Assembly: GCF_022808855.1 (NCBI RefSeq)
Contig: NZ_JAKZLF010000001.1
Span: forward strand, 370,597 to 434,596
From: Anaeromyxobacter soli
GTDB lineage: Bacteria; Myxococcota; Myxococcia; Myxococcales; Anaeromyxobacteraceae
DNA length: 64,000 bases
Direction of reading: 5' to 3'
The notes below the pieces were generated by a model that made no database searches, was not told the DNA's origin, and saw only the letters and a list, made by a program, of their open reading frames with translations. Position 1 is the first letter of the stretch, and each line of letters opens with the position of its first letter. Of the stretch, positions 46,311 through 55,846 are shown in pieces. The position numbers and the translations under genes are program-made.

Positions 46311-46325
46311 GATGAGCTCCTGGCC

Positions 46326-47474
46326 CTACGGCTGAACCGTGGTCAGGTAGGTGAACTTCCCGCCCTTGACGACCTTGATGACCGCGCTCTTCGTGGCGTC
46401 GCGGTTCTGGTCGAACGTGATGTGGCCGGCCGCGCCCGGGAAGCGCTGCGTGGCGGCGAGCGCGTCGCGGATCTTCACGCCGTCGAGGCTGCCCGCCTTC
46501 TCGATGGCCGAGCGCACCACGAGGTAGCCGTCGAAGCCGAGCGCGGTCACCGCGGCGGGCTCCTTGTTGTACTGCTTGCGGTACGCGTCGAGGAACGTCT
46601 TGCTGGTCTCGGTGATGGGCACCTCGGTCGCGAAGAACGTCGAGAACACCGCGCCCTCGACCGCCTGCTTGCCGACGTCCACGAACTCGGGGGTCTCCCA
46701 GGTGTCGCCGCCGAGGAAGGGCGCGGTGATCCCGAGCTCGCGCGCCTGCTTGATGACGAGCGCGCTCTCCGTGTAGTTGCCCGGGGCGAAGATCACGTCG
46801 GGGTTCATGGACTTCGCGGTGGTGAGCTGGGCCGTGAAGTCCTGGTCGTTCGTGTTGTAGTTGAGCTCCGAGAGGATCGCGCCCTCGTCGCCGGTGAGCT
46901 TCTTGAAGCTGTCGGAGAAGAACCGGGCGAGGCCCACCGAGTAGTCGTTCGAGACCTCGCGGATGATGACCGCCTTCTTGGCCTTGAGGTCCTTGAAGGC
47001 GTAGTTCGCCATCACCGTGCCCTGGAACGGGTCGATGAAGCAGACGCGGAAGTAGTACTCGTTGCCCTTCGTGACGAGCGGGTTCGTCGCGGAGAGCGCG
47101 ATGGCGGGTACCTTCTTGTCCTTGACGATCGGGCCGGCCGCCATGGACAGCGACGAGCCCCACGAGCCCAGGACGGCGGCGACCTTGTCCTGATCGACCA
47201 GCCGCTGGGCGGCGTTGGCCGCCTCGACCTTGTCGGACTTGTTGTCCGAGACGACGAGCTCGATCTTGAGCTCCTTGTCGCCGACCTTCACGGTGGGGAA
47301 CATCTCGTTCGCGAGCTTGATCCCCTCCACCTCCATCGCCCCGCCGGCCGCGTTCGCGCCGGTCATCGGCTCGAACACGCCGATCTTGACGGTGGTGGGC
47401 GTCGAGGACTTCTTCTGGCAGGCGCCGAGCGAGACGAGCGCGAGGGCGCCGAGGACGAGACCGAGGGTGCGCAT
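46326..47474 (-). CDS. Branched-chain-type ABC transporter substrate-binding lipoprotein (copy B)
   Basis: The 382-residue protein has a lipoprotein signal with lipobox LGAC (cysteine at 19) and a binding domain beginning TTVKIGVFEPMTGANAAGGA. It is closely related to the copy-A protein, sharing FRVCFIDPFQGTVMA, SNDYSVGLARFFS and a terminal YLTTVQP. A GGAGG site precedes the ATG at 47474. It would sit anchored at the inner membrane and feed LivHM. A porin gene is directly upstream. Confidence 0.93.
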   Translation of the reverse strand: MRTLGLVLGALALVSLGACQKKSSTPTTVKIGVFEPMTGANAAGGAMEVEGIKLANEMFPTVKVGDKELKIELVVSDNKSDKVEAANAAQRLVDQDKVAAVLGSWGSSLSMAAGPIVKDKKVPAIALSATNPLVTKGNEYYFRVCFIDPFQGTVMANYAFKDLKAKKAVIIREVSNDYSVGLARFFSDSFKKLTGDEGAILSELNYNTNDQDFTAQLTTAKSMNPDVIFAPGNYTESALVIKQARELGITAPFLGGDTWETPEFVDVGKQAVEGAVFSTFFATEVPITETSKTFLDAYRKQYNKEPAAVTALGFDGYLVVRSAIEKAGSLDGVKIRDALAATQRFPGAAGHITFDQNRDATKSAVIKVVKGGKFTYLTTVQP

Positions 47475-47596
47475 GTTGTTGCCTCCTGCCGAAGTCGAGA
47501 CGCCGCTGCTCGGGTCTCGGTTGGGTACCGCCGGGATGAGGACCCGCGCAGGGTTGCACGCCGGCTCATGGCGGGCAAGGCGCGCGGGACCGCGCG

Positions 47597-49087
47597 TCAG
47601 TTCACGTAGTACTTCACCGAGAAGTCGAGGCGCTGATCCTCGCCCCGCTCGCCGGCGAGCGTCCTCCGCTGCGCCCAGATGCCCTCCACGCCGACGTCCA
47701 CGCCCTTCACCGGCGTGAAGATCGGGCCGACGTGGAGCTGCTGCACCGAGCGGTTCACGCCGTACCGGCCGCCGTCGAGGCCGGTCGCCTTCGCCACGTC
47801 GGTGTAGGAGCCGTCGAGGTCCCGCGTAGCGCCGTAGACGAAGTTCACGCGCACCCAGCCCGCGGGCTTGAGCTGGTAGCCGGCGATGACGCCGACGGCG
47901 CGCTCGGTCCGGATCCGGCCGGCCGCCGCGTCGTAGAGGGCCCCCTCGATGTAGTTGAGGTAGCGGCCGATGCCGTCGCCGCCCGTGACCTGCAGCGCGA
48001 GCCAGTCGGAGCCGCGCACCTTGAACGAGGCGCTCGCCGCCGCGCCCCAGCCGCGCGCCGCGGCCTTCGTGCCGTCGCCGTCGTCGAAGCGGAGCTCCTG
48101 CGTCATCGCGCGGGCGCCGAGCGCGCCCCACTGGAACCCCTTGTCCCAGCGGACCACCACGTCCGGCACGCGCGAGAGGCTCGTGGGGATGGGGAGGCCG
48201 TAGTCCGGGTTCGGGCTGTCGGCGGGGCCGGCGCGGGAGTCGAGCACGTAGCTCGAGGAGTTCTCGAGCGCGACGGTGAAGCCGCCGGCCGACTGCGTCG
48301 CGTAGGTGTAGCGGATGACCGGCTGGCGGATGAAGGTGGCGCCCGTGGGGCCGTTGTAGTCGACGGTCTCCGGGTAGTTGTCCACGTCCATGAACGTGGA
48401 CCACGTCTGGCCGACGAGGAGGCCGCCGAAGACGCCGTAGAGGTGGCGGACCCGGAAGCCGTAGCTGCTCGTCTGCTGCTGGGTGAAGAGGTTCTCCGGC
48501 GCGCCGTACTGGGCGGTGTTCCCGGTGCGCGGCTCGTTGTTGAAGTCGCCCTCGATCTTGACGCCGAGGACGCCGTACCGCGTCGGCGTGGCCGCGTCGA
48601 TGCCGAGCCGGGAGGTGCGGGCGGTGAGGTAGTCCCGGTTCGTGCGCCGCCCCGCGGCCGTCCCCTCGAGCGGCAGGTACGGAGCGAAGGTCGCGTAGTC
48701 GATGTCCGAGTTGTCGGGGCCGAACGCGTGCACCCAGTTCAGCTCCGCGAACCCGTACAGCCGGAGCGAGAGCTCCGTGCCGGGCACCCGGAACGAGCCG
48801 GGGACGTCCCCCGCGACCACCGCGTCCTTCTGCTGGATCTCGACCACGTCCACGCGCTCCGCGAGCGCGGCCACCTGCTCCGCCGCCGGGGCGGGCGGCG
48901 GGGTGTAGGAGGCGGGCGTGGGCGCGGCCGCCCTCGCCTTCAGGGCCTCGAGCTCCTCCGCGAGCCGCTTCACCTCGGCCCGCAGGGCCTGGACGTCGTC
49001 CGGCCGGGCCGCCTCCTCGGCGCGGGCGGCGCCGCCGAGCAGCAGGGTCAGGAGGGAGATGCCGAAGATCGTGTTGCGCGTGCTCAT
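47597..49087 (-). CDS. DcaP-like outer-membrane porin with N-terminal coiled coil (copy B)
   Basis: The 496-residue protein has a signal peptide (about 1-23), then a short coiled coil (about 28-52: DDVQALRAEVKRLAEELEAL), a proline/alanine-rich spacer and a beta-barrel starting LSLRLYGFAELNWVHAFG. It shares with copy A YLTARTSRLGIDA, VKIEGDFN, RHLYGVFGGLLVGQTWSTFM and DGIGRYLN. The N-terminal coiled coil is typical of DcaP porins, so copy B looks like the more standard form. The ATG at 49087 has an AGAGGA site. It lies 59 bases downstream of the polar amino-acid ABC ATPase gene. Confidence 0.88.
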   Translation of the reverse strand: MSTRNTIFGISLLTLLLGGAARAEEAARPDDVQALRAEVKRLAEELEALKARAAAPTPASYTPPPAPAAEQVAALAERVDVVEIQQKDAVVAGDVPGSFRVPGTELSLRLYGFAELNWVHAFGPDNSDIDYATFAPYLPLEGTAAGRRTNRDYLTARTSRLGIDAATPTRYGVLGVKIEGDFNNEPRTGNTAQYGAPENLFTQQQTSSYGFRVRHLYGVFGGLLVGQTWSTFMDVDNYPETVDYNGPTGATFIRQPVIRYTYATQSAGGFTVALENSSSYVLDSRAGPADSPNPDYGLPIPTSLSRVPDVVVRWDKGFQWGALGARAMTQELRFDDGDGTKAAARGWGAAASASFKVRGSDWLALQVTGGDGIGRYLNYIEGALYDAAAGRIRTERAVGVIAGYQLKPAGWVRVNFVYGATRDLDGSYTDVAKATGLDGGRYGVNRSVQQLHVGPIFTPVKGVDVGVEGIWAQRRTLAGERGEDQRLDFSVKYYVN

Positions 49088-49146
49088 CCGTGTCCTCTGC
49101 GAAAGCTCCCGCTCGCGGGCGAAGCGCCCGAGTGGAGATGTCACTG

Positions 49147-49920
<774 letters not shown>

Positions 49921-49937
49921 GAGGTCCGTCCTGCCGC

Positions 49938-50723
49938 TCAGCGCCGCTGCTCGAGGTCGAGCCGCTGCTCGATCGCCCCGGAGATCCGGGTGAGCACGGT
50001 GGTGAGGACGAGGTAGATCGTGGCGGTCGTGGCGAGCGTCGGCACCGGCTCGAAGGTGGCGGCCTGGAGCCGGTTGCCCACGTTCGAGAGCTCCACCACC
50101 CCGATCACGTAGGCGAGCGACGAGTCCTTGAGCAGGGCCACCACGTTGTTCACGAGCGGCGGGAGCGCGATCTTGAACGCCTGGGGGAAGACCACGTCGC
50201 GGAAGGTCTGCAAGGGGGACAGGCCCAGCGCGCGGGCGGCCTCGGTCTGCCCCTTCGGCACCGCGACGATGCCGGCGCGGATCGCCTCCGCGTTGTAGGC
50301 GCCGACGTTCACCGCCAGCGCGACCACCGCCGAGGTGAAGTCGGAGAGCTGGAGGCCCGGGACGATCGCCGGCAGCGCGAAGTACACGAACAGCACCTGC
50401 ACGAGGAGCGGCGTGCCGCGCACGGCCCAGACGTACAGGTCGGCCGCCCAGCGGATCGGCGGGAACGGCGCGAGCTTCGCCACGGCGGTGAGGACGCCGA
50501 TGGCGATCCCGGCGAGGCCGGAGGCGAGCGTCAGCCAGACGGTGACGCGCGTGCCGCTCGCGAACTCGTCGGCGACCGGGCCGACGGGGTCCGGCATCCA
50601 CGAGAGCGGCTTCGCCACGCCCCACATGAACAGCACGAGCACCACCGCCGACGCGGCGATGGTCGCGGTGCTGCGCTGCTGGCGCGTCCAGCGCGCGGGC
50701 CAGACGCCGAGTGCGACGTTCAT
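49938..50723 (-). CDS. Polar amino acid ABC transporter permease (copy B)
   Basis: The 261-residue permease has a basic N-terminus, a first membrane helix at about 20-38, a periplasmic stretch and then the conserved core: [40 protein letters not shown], the EAA loop EAARALGLSPLQTFRDVVFP and NNVVALLKDSSLAYVIGVVE. It resembles the permeases for glutamine, glutamate or basic amino acids. It sits 40 bases after the binding-protein gene. Confidence 0.92.
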   Translation of the reverse strand: MNVALGVWPARWTRQQRSTATIAASAVVLVLFMWGVAKPLSWMPDPVGPVADEFASGTRVTVWLTLASGLAGIAIGVLTAVAKLAPFPPIRWAADLYVWAVRGTPLLVQVLFVYFALPAIVPGLQLSDFTSAVVALAVNVGAYNAEAIRAGIVAVPKGQTEAARALGLSPLQTFRDVVFPQAFKIALPPLVNNVVALLKDSSLAYVIGVVELSNVGNRLQAATFEPVPTLATTATIYLVLTTVLTRISGAIEQRLDLEQRR

Positions 50724-50763
50724 GGGACCGGCTCGAGGGCGGTGCCGTCGGAGCGACGCCGGC

Positions 50764-51525
50764 TCACCGGCAGCGGACGTCCTCGTTCAGATACTTCCTG
50801 GAGATCTTCTCGTACGTCCCGTCGGCCATGATGTCCGCGAGGGCCTTGTTCAGCGCCGCCTGGAGCGAGCCGTTGCCCTTCTTCACGGCCATGGCGATGC
50901 GCTCCACGAAGACGAAGTCGCCGATCTTCAGCCCCGCGCCGCCGGCGGACTCGACCGCCGCCTTGGCCACGAAGCGATCGGTCACCCATGCGTCGACCCG
51001 CCCGGCCGCGAGCGCGGAGCGGGCGTCGGTGTCCTTGGGGAAGTTCTTGACCTCCTTGAGGCCGGGGATCTTCTGGACGTGCGCGAGGTAGGTCGTGCCG
51101 GTCTGCACGGCGACGACCTTCCCGGCGAGATCCTTCACCGTGCGGATCGCGGGGTCCTTCGCGACGATGACGCCGCCCGAGCAGTAGTGCGGATCGGTGA
51201 ACGTGACCGCCTTGGCGCGCTCCTCGCTCACGCCGAACGAGGCGATCACCATGTCCCAGCGATCCTGCCGGAGCCCGGCGAGCAGCGCGTCGAACGACAG
51301 GGCCCGCCACTCGATCGCGACGCCCAGCTTCTTCGCGAGGGCCTCCGCGACGTCGATCTCGAAGCCGGTGAGGGTCGGCCCGCGGAAGAAGTTGAAAGGA
51401 GGGAACGCGCCCTCCGAGGCGACGACCATCGTCCCCGACGCCTTGATCTCCTCGAAGGTGCGGGCCTGGGCGGGCAGCGCGGCGAGGGTCAGCGTGAGGG
51501 CGAGGAGCTTCATGGGGGTCTTCAT
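50764..51525 (-). CDS. Polar amino acid ABC transporter substrate-binding protein (copy B)
   Basis: The 253-residue protein has a signal peptide (about 1-20, ending LPAQA) and a type 2 binding domain: TMVVASEGAFPPFNFFRGPT, LTGFEIDVAEALAKKLG, WDMVIASFGVSEERAKAVTF and VVAVQTGTTYLAH. It is only distantly similar to the copy-A binding protein, so the two importers probably take different amino acids. The ATG at 51525 begins MKTPMKLL; one four residues later is possible. It heads the nine-gene minus-strand run ending at 42814. Confidence 0.88.
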   Translation of the reverse strand: MKTPMKLLALTLTLAALPAQARTFEEIKASGTMVVASEGAFPPFNFFRGPTLTGFEIDVAEALAKKLGVAIEWRALSFDALLAGLRQDRWDMVIASFGVSEERAKAVTFTDPHYCSGGVIVAKDPAIRTVKDLAGKVVAVQTGTTYLAHVQKIPGLKEVKNFPKDTDARSALAAGRVDAWVTDRFVAKAAVESAGGAGLKIGDFVFVERIAMAVKKGNGSLQAALNKALADIMADGTYEKISRKYLNEDVRCR

Positions 51526-51749
51526 CGCGCGGTTCCCTGGAGTCGGAGTTGCGCGGACCCTCCGCGCCGGACGCACACGAGGTCTCGGTGGGGGGCGAGC
51601 GGGGCGCGCCCCTGGACCTCGGCGCGGGGTGGTAGCCCGCGTGGGGCGCGCTTGTCAATCGGTCGCGGGACGCCGGACGCCCGGCCCGGCGCGTCGAGCC
51701 GGACGAGGCGGCCGCGGGCGGTCGGCGGCGGGCGGCCGGGCCGCTTCGG

Positions 51750-53024
51750 TCACGCCGTGCGCACGGGGGAGAGCTCGACCTCGGGCCGGGCGCGGCCGCG
51801 CCCGATCGCGAGCGCCAGCAGCGCGGCGGCCATGCAGATCGCGCCGGAGGCGAGGAACGCCAGGCGGTAGTCGCCGAGCTCCGTCCGGACGAGGCCGGCG
51901 CCCAGCGCGGCCAGCGCGGCGCCCACCTGGTGGGACGCGAACACCCAGCCGTACACGATGGGCGCGTCGTCCTTGCCGAACGCGTCGGTCGCGAGCCTCA
52001 CGGTCGGCGGCACCGTCGCGATCCAGTCGAGCCCGTAGAACACGCTGAACAGGCCGAGCCCGTCGCCGTGGTGGAGCGCGCCGGGGAGGAAGACGAGCGA
52101 GAGCCCGCGCAGCGCGTAGTAGGTGAACAAGAGGCGCCTGCTGTCCCACCTGTCCGTGAGCCAGCCCGAGGCGGTGGTGCCCACGAGATCGAAGAGCCCC
52201 ATCGTCGCGAGCAGGCTCGCCGCGCGGACCTCGGGGATCCCGTGGTCGAGGCAGGCGGGGATGAGGTGCGTGCCGACGAGGCCGTTCGTGCTCGCGCCGC
52301 AGACGAAGAACGTCGCGGCGAGCAGCCAGAAGTCGCGGTGCCGCATCGCCCGGCCGAGCGTGGTGACCGCGAGCACCGCGGGGTTGCCACGCCGCGAGGG
52401 GGGCGGCGGCGCCTCCGTCGCGCCGACGGGCAGGAGCCCCACCGCGGCGGGCGACTCGCGCACCACGGCGAGGACGAGCGGCACCATCGCCAGGGCGGCG
52501 ACCGCCACGGCGCGGACGGCCCAGCGCCACCCCTCCGCCTCCGTCAGGTGGGCGAGGAGCGGCAGGAACAGGAGCTGCCCGGTGGCGGTGCTGGCGGTCA
52601 GCGCCCCCATCACGAGCCCGCGGCGGGCGTGGAACCAGCGCGCCACCACGACCGCGCCGAGCACGGTGGCCGCCATCCCCGAGCCGACGCCGACCAGGAC
52701 GCCCCACAGGACCACGAGCTGCCACGCCGCCCGCATCTCCGTGGCGAGCAGGAGGGCGCCCGCGAGGAGCGTCATCGCGACGGCCATGGTCCGGCGGAGG
52801 CCGATCCGCTCGGCGATCGCGGCGGTGAACGGGCCCATGAGGCCGTACAGCAGGAGGTTCACGCCGATCGCGCCGGAGATCGTCGCGCGCGACCACCCGA
52901 GGTCGTGCTCGAGCGGCACGATCACCACGCCGGGCGTCGCGCGGATGGCGGCGGCGACGAGGAGCACGCCGAACGTCGCGCCGAAGACGTACCAACCGTG
53001 ATGGAGCCGCCGCATCCTGGTCAC
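51750..53024 (-). CDS. Major facilitator superfamily permease (monocarboxylate/OFA-like)
   Basis: The 424-residue protein has 12 membrane segments in two halves. It begins HHGWYVFGATFGVLLVAAAI with LEHDLGWSRATISGAIGVNL, the cytoplasmic A-motif-like loop AERIGLRRTM, and in the second half ASGWLTDRWDSRRLL. The layout and the WSRATIS segment resemble monocarboxylate/oxalate-type MFS carriers. The substrate is unknown. It appears to be transcribed alone. Confidence 0.88.
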   Translation of the reverse strand: MTRMRRLHHGWYVFGATFGVLLVAAAIRATPGVVIVPLEHDLGWSRATISGAIGVNLLLYGLMGPFTAAIAERIGLRRTMAVAMTLLAGALLLATEMRAAWQLVVLWGVLVGVGSGMAATVLGAVVVARWFHARRGLVMGALTASTATGQLLFLPLLAHLTEAEGWRWAVRAVAVAALAMVPLVLAVVRESPAAVGLLPVGATEAPPPPSRRGNPAVLAVTTLGRAMRHRDFWLLAATFFVCGASTNGLVGTHLIPACLDHGIPEVRAASLLATMGLFDLVGTTASGWLTDRWDSRRLLFTYYALRGLSLVFLPGALHHGDGLGLFSVFYGLDWIATVPPTVRLATDAFGKDDAPIVYGWVFASHQVGAALAALGAGLVRTELGDYRLAFLASGAICMAAALLALAIGRGRARPEVELSPVRTA

Positions 53025-53103
53025 CTCGTCCTCGCGCGGCGGGCAGACGGCCGCCGCCCGGGCGATTCGCCCGGCCGCACCTCGGGATCGATCCGGCCCA
53101 GCG

Positions 53104-53760
53104 TCAGGCCAGGTCGTACTTCGGGATGGCGTCCTGCTCGGCCGCGGCGCCCGCGACCCACTTCACCACCGCGGGGTGGCGCCAGACCGCCTCGGCGTAC
53201 TCGGCCTCCGGCCCGTCCAGCGCGATGCCGTAGGTGCGGAAGCGCCCGACGACCGGGGCGAACATGACGTCGGCGATGCCGAACCCGCCGAACAGGAACT
53301 CGCCGCCCCGCGCGCCGGCGCGGAGCTCGCGCCAGATCGCGCGGACGCGGGAAACGTCGGCGAGCACGTCCTCCGCCGGCGACGCGATCGTCCGCCGGAG
53401 CCGGAGGTTCATCGGCAGGCTCGAGCGCAGCGCCTGGAAGCCCGAGTGCATCTCGGCGGACACCGCTCGCGCCACCGCCCGCGCGCCCGGCTCCGCGGGC
53501 CAGAGCCCCGCCGCGGGGAACTTCTCGGCGAGGTACTCGCAGATGGCGAGCGAGTCCCAGACGAGGAGCCCCTCGTCGCGGAGCACCGGCACGCGGCCGG
53601 CCGGCGAGATCTCGCGGATCCGCCGCGCCGTGTCGGGCCGGTCGAGCGGGACGAGCAGCTCCCGGTACGGCGCCCCCGTCAGCTCGAGCGCGAGCCAGCC
53701 CCGCATCGACCAGGACGAGTAGTTCTTGTTGCCGATGACGATCTCGAGCACGCGGTTCAC
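53104..53760 (-). CDS. Glutathione S-transferase family protein
   Basis: The 218-residue protein has the thioredoxin-like N-terminal domain: IVIGNKNYSSWSMRGWLALE (the serine in NYSSW is the likely catalytic residue), SPAGRVPVLRDEGLLVWDSL and AICEYLAEKFP. A helical C-terminal domain follows, with FGIADVMFAPVVGRF. The pattern is that of a subgroup with the NKNYSSWS start, probably acting on small electrophiles with glutathione or another thiol. The GTG start at 53760 overlaps the DUF2917 stop by four bases. Confidence 0.9.
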   Translation of the reverse strand: MNRVLEIVIGNKNYSSWSMRGWLALELTGAPYRELLVPLDRPDTARRIREISPAGRVPVLRDEGLLVWDSLAICEYLAEKFPAAGLWPAEPGARAVARAVSAEMHSGFQALRSSLPMNLRLRRTIASPAEDVLADVSRVRAIWRELRAGARGGEFLFGGFGIADVMFAPVVGRFRTYGIALDGPEAEYAEAVWRHPAVVKWVAGAAAEQDAIPKYDLA

Positions 53761-54077
53761 CCTCGCTGGTGGGAGGCCGGGAGGATAGCAGGGCACGGGA
53801 TGGTCACGGACCGCTCCCGCCGCGGCTCGCGGACCGCGAGGCGCGAAGGAGCGAGCGCGAAGGCCACGACCAGCCCGCCGGCCGGGAGCCTGAGCTCCTC
53901 GCCGGCCGCGAGGACGTGGTCCTCGAGATCGCCGGACTGCGTGACGTGGACGAGCCCCGCCTCGGCGCGCAGCACCACCCCGCGGCGGCCCGGGCGCACC
54001 CGCGTGGTCGCCTCCGCCGGAAGCTCCCGGCTCCCCGTCTCTCGAACGCTCCACCCGAACGGCCAAGCTCCGAACAT
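53757..54077 (-). CDS. DUF2917 domain protein
   Basis: The 106-residue protein holds a small cupin-like beta domain with GLVHVTQSGDLEDHVLAAGE and ELRLPAGGLVVAFALAPSRL, the pattern of DUF2917. The function of the family is unknown. The ATG at 54077 has a GAGGAAGG site. It is divergent from the LysR gene at 54212 and coupled to the GST gene by a four-base overlap, so the pair is a likely LysR target. Confidence 0.7.
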   Translation of the reverse strand: MFGAWPFGWSVRETGSRELPAEATTRVRPGRRGVVLRAEAGLVHVTQSGDLEDHVLAAGEELRLPAGGLVVAFALAPSRLAVREPRRERSVTIPCPAILPASHQRG

Positions 54078-54154
54078 GACGCCTTCCTCGCTTCCGGGGC
54101 GGATCTCCCTTCCCCGTCGAGCCTGATCTTGCTCTCCCCGACTGGCGGCGTATC

Positions 54155-54191
54155 TGCACGTTTGTGCACTCCGGGCGTGCACGGATGCACG
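54155..54191. promoter_or_regulatory. TGCAC operator cluster between DUF2917 and LysR genes
   Basis: An inverted repeat TGCAC-N4-GTGCA (54155-54168) is followed by the 16-mer CGTGCACGGATGCACG (54176-54191). The 16-mer is identical to the one at 36393-36408. The cluster sits in the 134-base gap between the divergent DUF2917 and LysR genes, the usual place for LysR autoregulatory sites. Confidence 0.55.
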
Positions 54192-54211
54192 GCTTTGGAC
54201 AGGATGGGCTC

Positions 54212-55156
54212 ATGTTCGCCTGGGACGACCTCCGCATCTTCCTCGCCGTGCACCGCGCGCGCAGCCACGCCGGCGCCGCGCGCGTGCTGCGCACCGCCTC
54301 CACCACCGTCGGCCGGCGCCTCTCGGCCATGGAGGCCGCCGTCGGGGCGCGCCTCTTCACGCGGACGCCGGAGGGGCTCGCGCCGAGCGCCGCCGCGCAG
54401 CGGCTCCTGCCCTACGCGGAACGCGTCGAGGCGGAGCTCCTCGAGGCGGAGCGCGCGCTCTCCGGCGCCGACTCGCGCCCGACGGGCTCGGTGCGCGTCA
54501 CGACCGGCGACGGCTTCGCCTCCTTCGTCCTCGCGCCCGCGCTGCCGGCCTTCCTCGAGGCCCACCCCGGCCTCACCATCGAGATCCGGGCCGACGTCCG
54601 CGCCCTGGATCTCACCCGCGGCGAGGCGGACGTCGCGGTCCGCCTCTTCCGCCCGCGGGAGCGATCGCTCGTGGCGCGCCGCCTCGGGCTCGAGCGCTAC
54701 GCCTTCTTCGCCGCGCCCGCCTACCTCGCCCGGCGCGGCACGCCGCGCCACCCGCGCGACCTCGCGCGGCACGATCTCATCCTTTATGACCAGGACTTCG
54801 ACCGGATGCGCACGCAGGCCTGGGTGCGCCAGACCGCGGCCGGCGCGCGCGTCGCCGTCCGCGCCAGCACGACCACCATGATGCACGCCGCCTGCGCCGC
54901 GGGCGCTGGCATCGCGCTCCTCACGGTGAGCACGGTGCGGGACGACCCGGCGTTCGCGCCGGTGCTGCCCTCCCTCCGGCCCCCGGCGAACGAGATCTGG
55001 GCGGTGACACACCCCGAGCTGCGATCCACCGCGCGCGTGGCGACGGTGCTGCGCTGGCTCGAGGCGCTCGTCCTCGCGAGCGAGGGGCCGGCGGGGGCGG
55101 CGGAGGCGCGCGCGCTCAGCGCCGAGCCATGGCCAGACGCACGCCGAACCCGATGA
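54212..55156 (+). CDS. LysR family transcriptional regulator
   Basis: The 314-residue protein has the helix-turn-helix DDLRIFLAVHRARSHAGAAR, TASTTVGRRLSAMEAAVGAR and LFTRTPEGLAPS, then an effector domain starting at about 90 (GSVRVTTGDGFASFVLAPAL). The pattern EADVAVRLFRP is typical of the CrgA-like group. The ATG at 54212 fits the family start MFAWDDLRIFL; earlier ATGs lie within the operator cluster. Its 3' end overlaps the converging LysE gene by 41 bases. Likely targets are the DUF2917-GST pair and possibly the DMT gene at 35388. Confidence 0.88.
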   Translation: MFAWDDLRIFLAVHRARSHAGAARVLRTASTTVGRRLSAMEAAVGARLFTRTPEGLAPSAAAQRLLPYAERVEAELLEAERALSGADSRPTGSVRVTTGDGFASFVLAPALPAFLEAHPGLTIEIRADVRALDLTRGEADVAVRLFRPRERSLVARRLGLERYAFFAAPAYLARRGTPRHPRDLARHDLILYDQDFDRMRTQAWVRQTAAGARVAVRASTTTMMHAACAAGAGIALLTVSTVRDDPAFAPVLPSLRPPANEIWAVTHPELRSTARVATVLRWLEALVLASEGPAGAAEARALSAEPWPDARRTR

Positions 55157-55754
55157 GCACGAGCCCGGTGAGGCTCTCCAGGGCGCGGGTCGCCCTCGGG
55201 TGCGCGAGCGCGCCGCGCATGCGGCCGACGAACAGGGTGACGAGCGACAGCCAGATCATCCCTTCCGTGAAGTGGATGCCGGCGAGGAGGATCGACTTCG
55301 CCAGCACCGGGTCGCCCGGGCCGATGAACTGGGGCAGGAACGCGAGGTAGAAGACCGCGACCTTGGGGTTGAGGACGTTGTTGAGCATCCCCTCGACGAA
55401 GGCGCGGTGGGCGCCGACGGGCTCGAGGCCGGGCGCCGCCGCGGGGACGCCGCGCACGGCGCTCCAGATCGCCTGGAGCCCCAGGAAGACGAGGTAGGCG
55501 GCGCCGGCGAGCTTCACGAGCTCGAAGGCCCTCGCCGAGCGCACGAGGATCACGGAGAGCCCGAGCGCGGAGAGGGTCGCGTGAACGAACAGGCCGGCGC
55601 AGACGCCCAGCACCGTGAGCATGCCGGCGCGGCGCCCGCGGACGAGCGCGCTGCGGACGACGAGCAGGGTGTCGGCGCCCGGGGTGAGGGTGACGAGCGC
55701 GGCGATGCCGGTGAACGCGAGGACGCGGGCGTCGAGCATCCCTCTGCCATACAC
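55116..55754 (-). CDS. LysE/RhtB family amino acid exporter
   Basis: The 212-residue protein has six hydrophobic segments with GIAALVTLTPGADTLLVVRS, GRRAGMLTVLGVCAGLFVHA, GAAYLVFLGLQAIW and GMLNNVLNPKVAVFYLAFLP, typical of the RhtB branch. The GTG at 55754 has a GAGG site six bases upstream; the ATG at 55739 is an alternative that matches the usual family start better. Its last 41 bases overlap the LysR gene on the other strand. Confidence 0.9.
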   Translation of the reverse strand: MYGRGMLDARVLAFTGIAALVTLTPGADTLLVVRSALVRGRRAGMLTVLGVCAGLFVHATLSALGLSVILVRSARAFELVKLAGAAYLVFLGLQAIWSAVRGVPAAAPGLEPVGAHRAFVEGMLNNVLNPKVAVFYLAFLPQFIGPGDPVLAKSILLAGIHFTEGMIWLSLVTLFVGRMRGALAHPRATRALESLTGLVLIGFGVRLAMARR

Positions 55755-55846
55755 CGGCGACCTCGAGCGGGGAAACCCCGCCGCGCGCGGCGCTCGCGCC
55801 GGTTAGACTCGCCTTCTGTTTCCAGGCTTCCTACCGAGGAGCGCCC

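Noticed and set aside
42814-47474. The idea that the LIV system next to benE is a dedicated benzoate importer.
   Set aside because: Adjacency to benE alone is weak, and no aromatic-degradation gene lies in the window.
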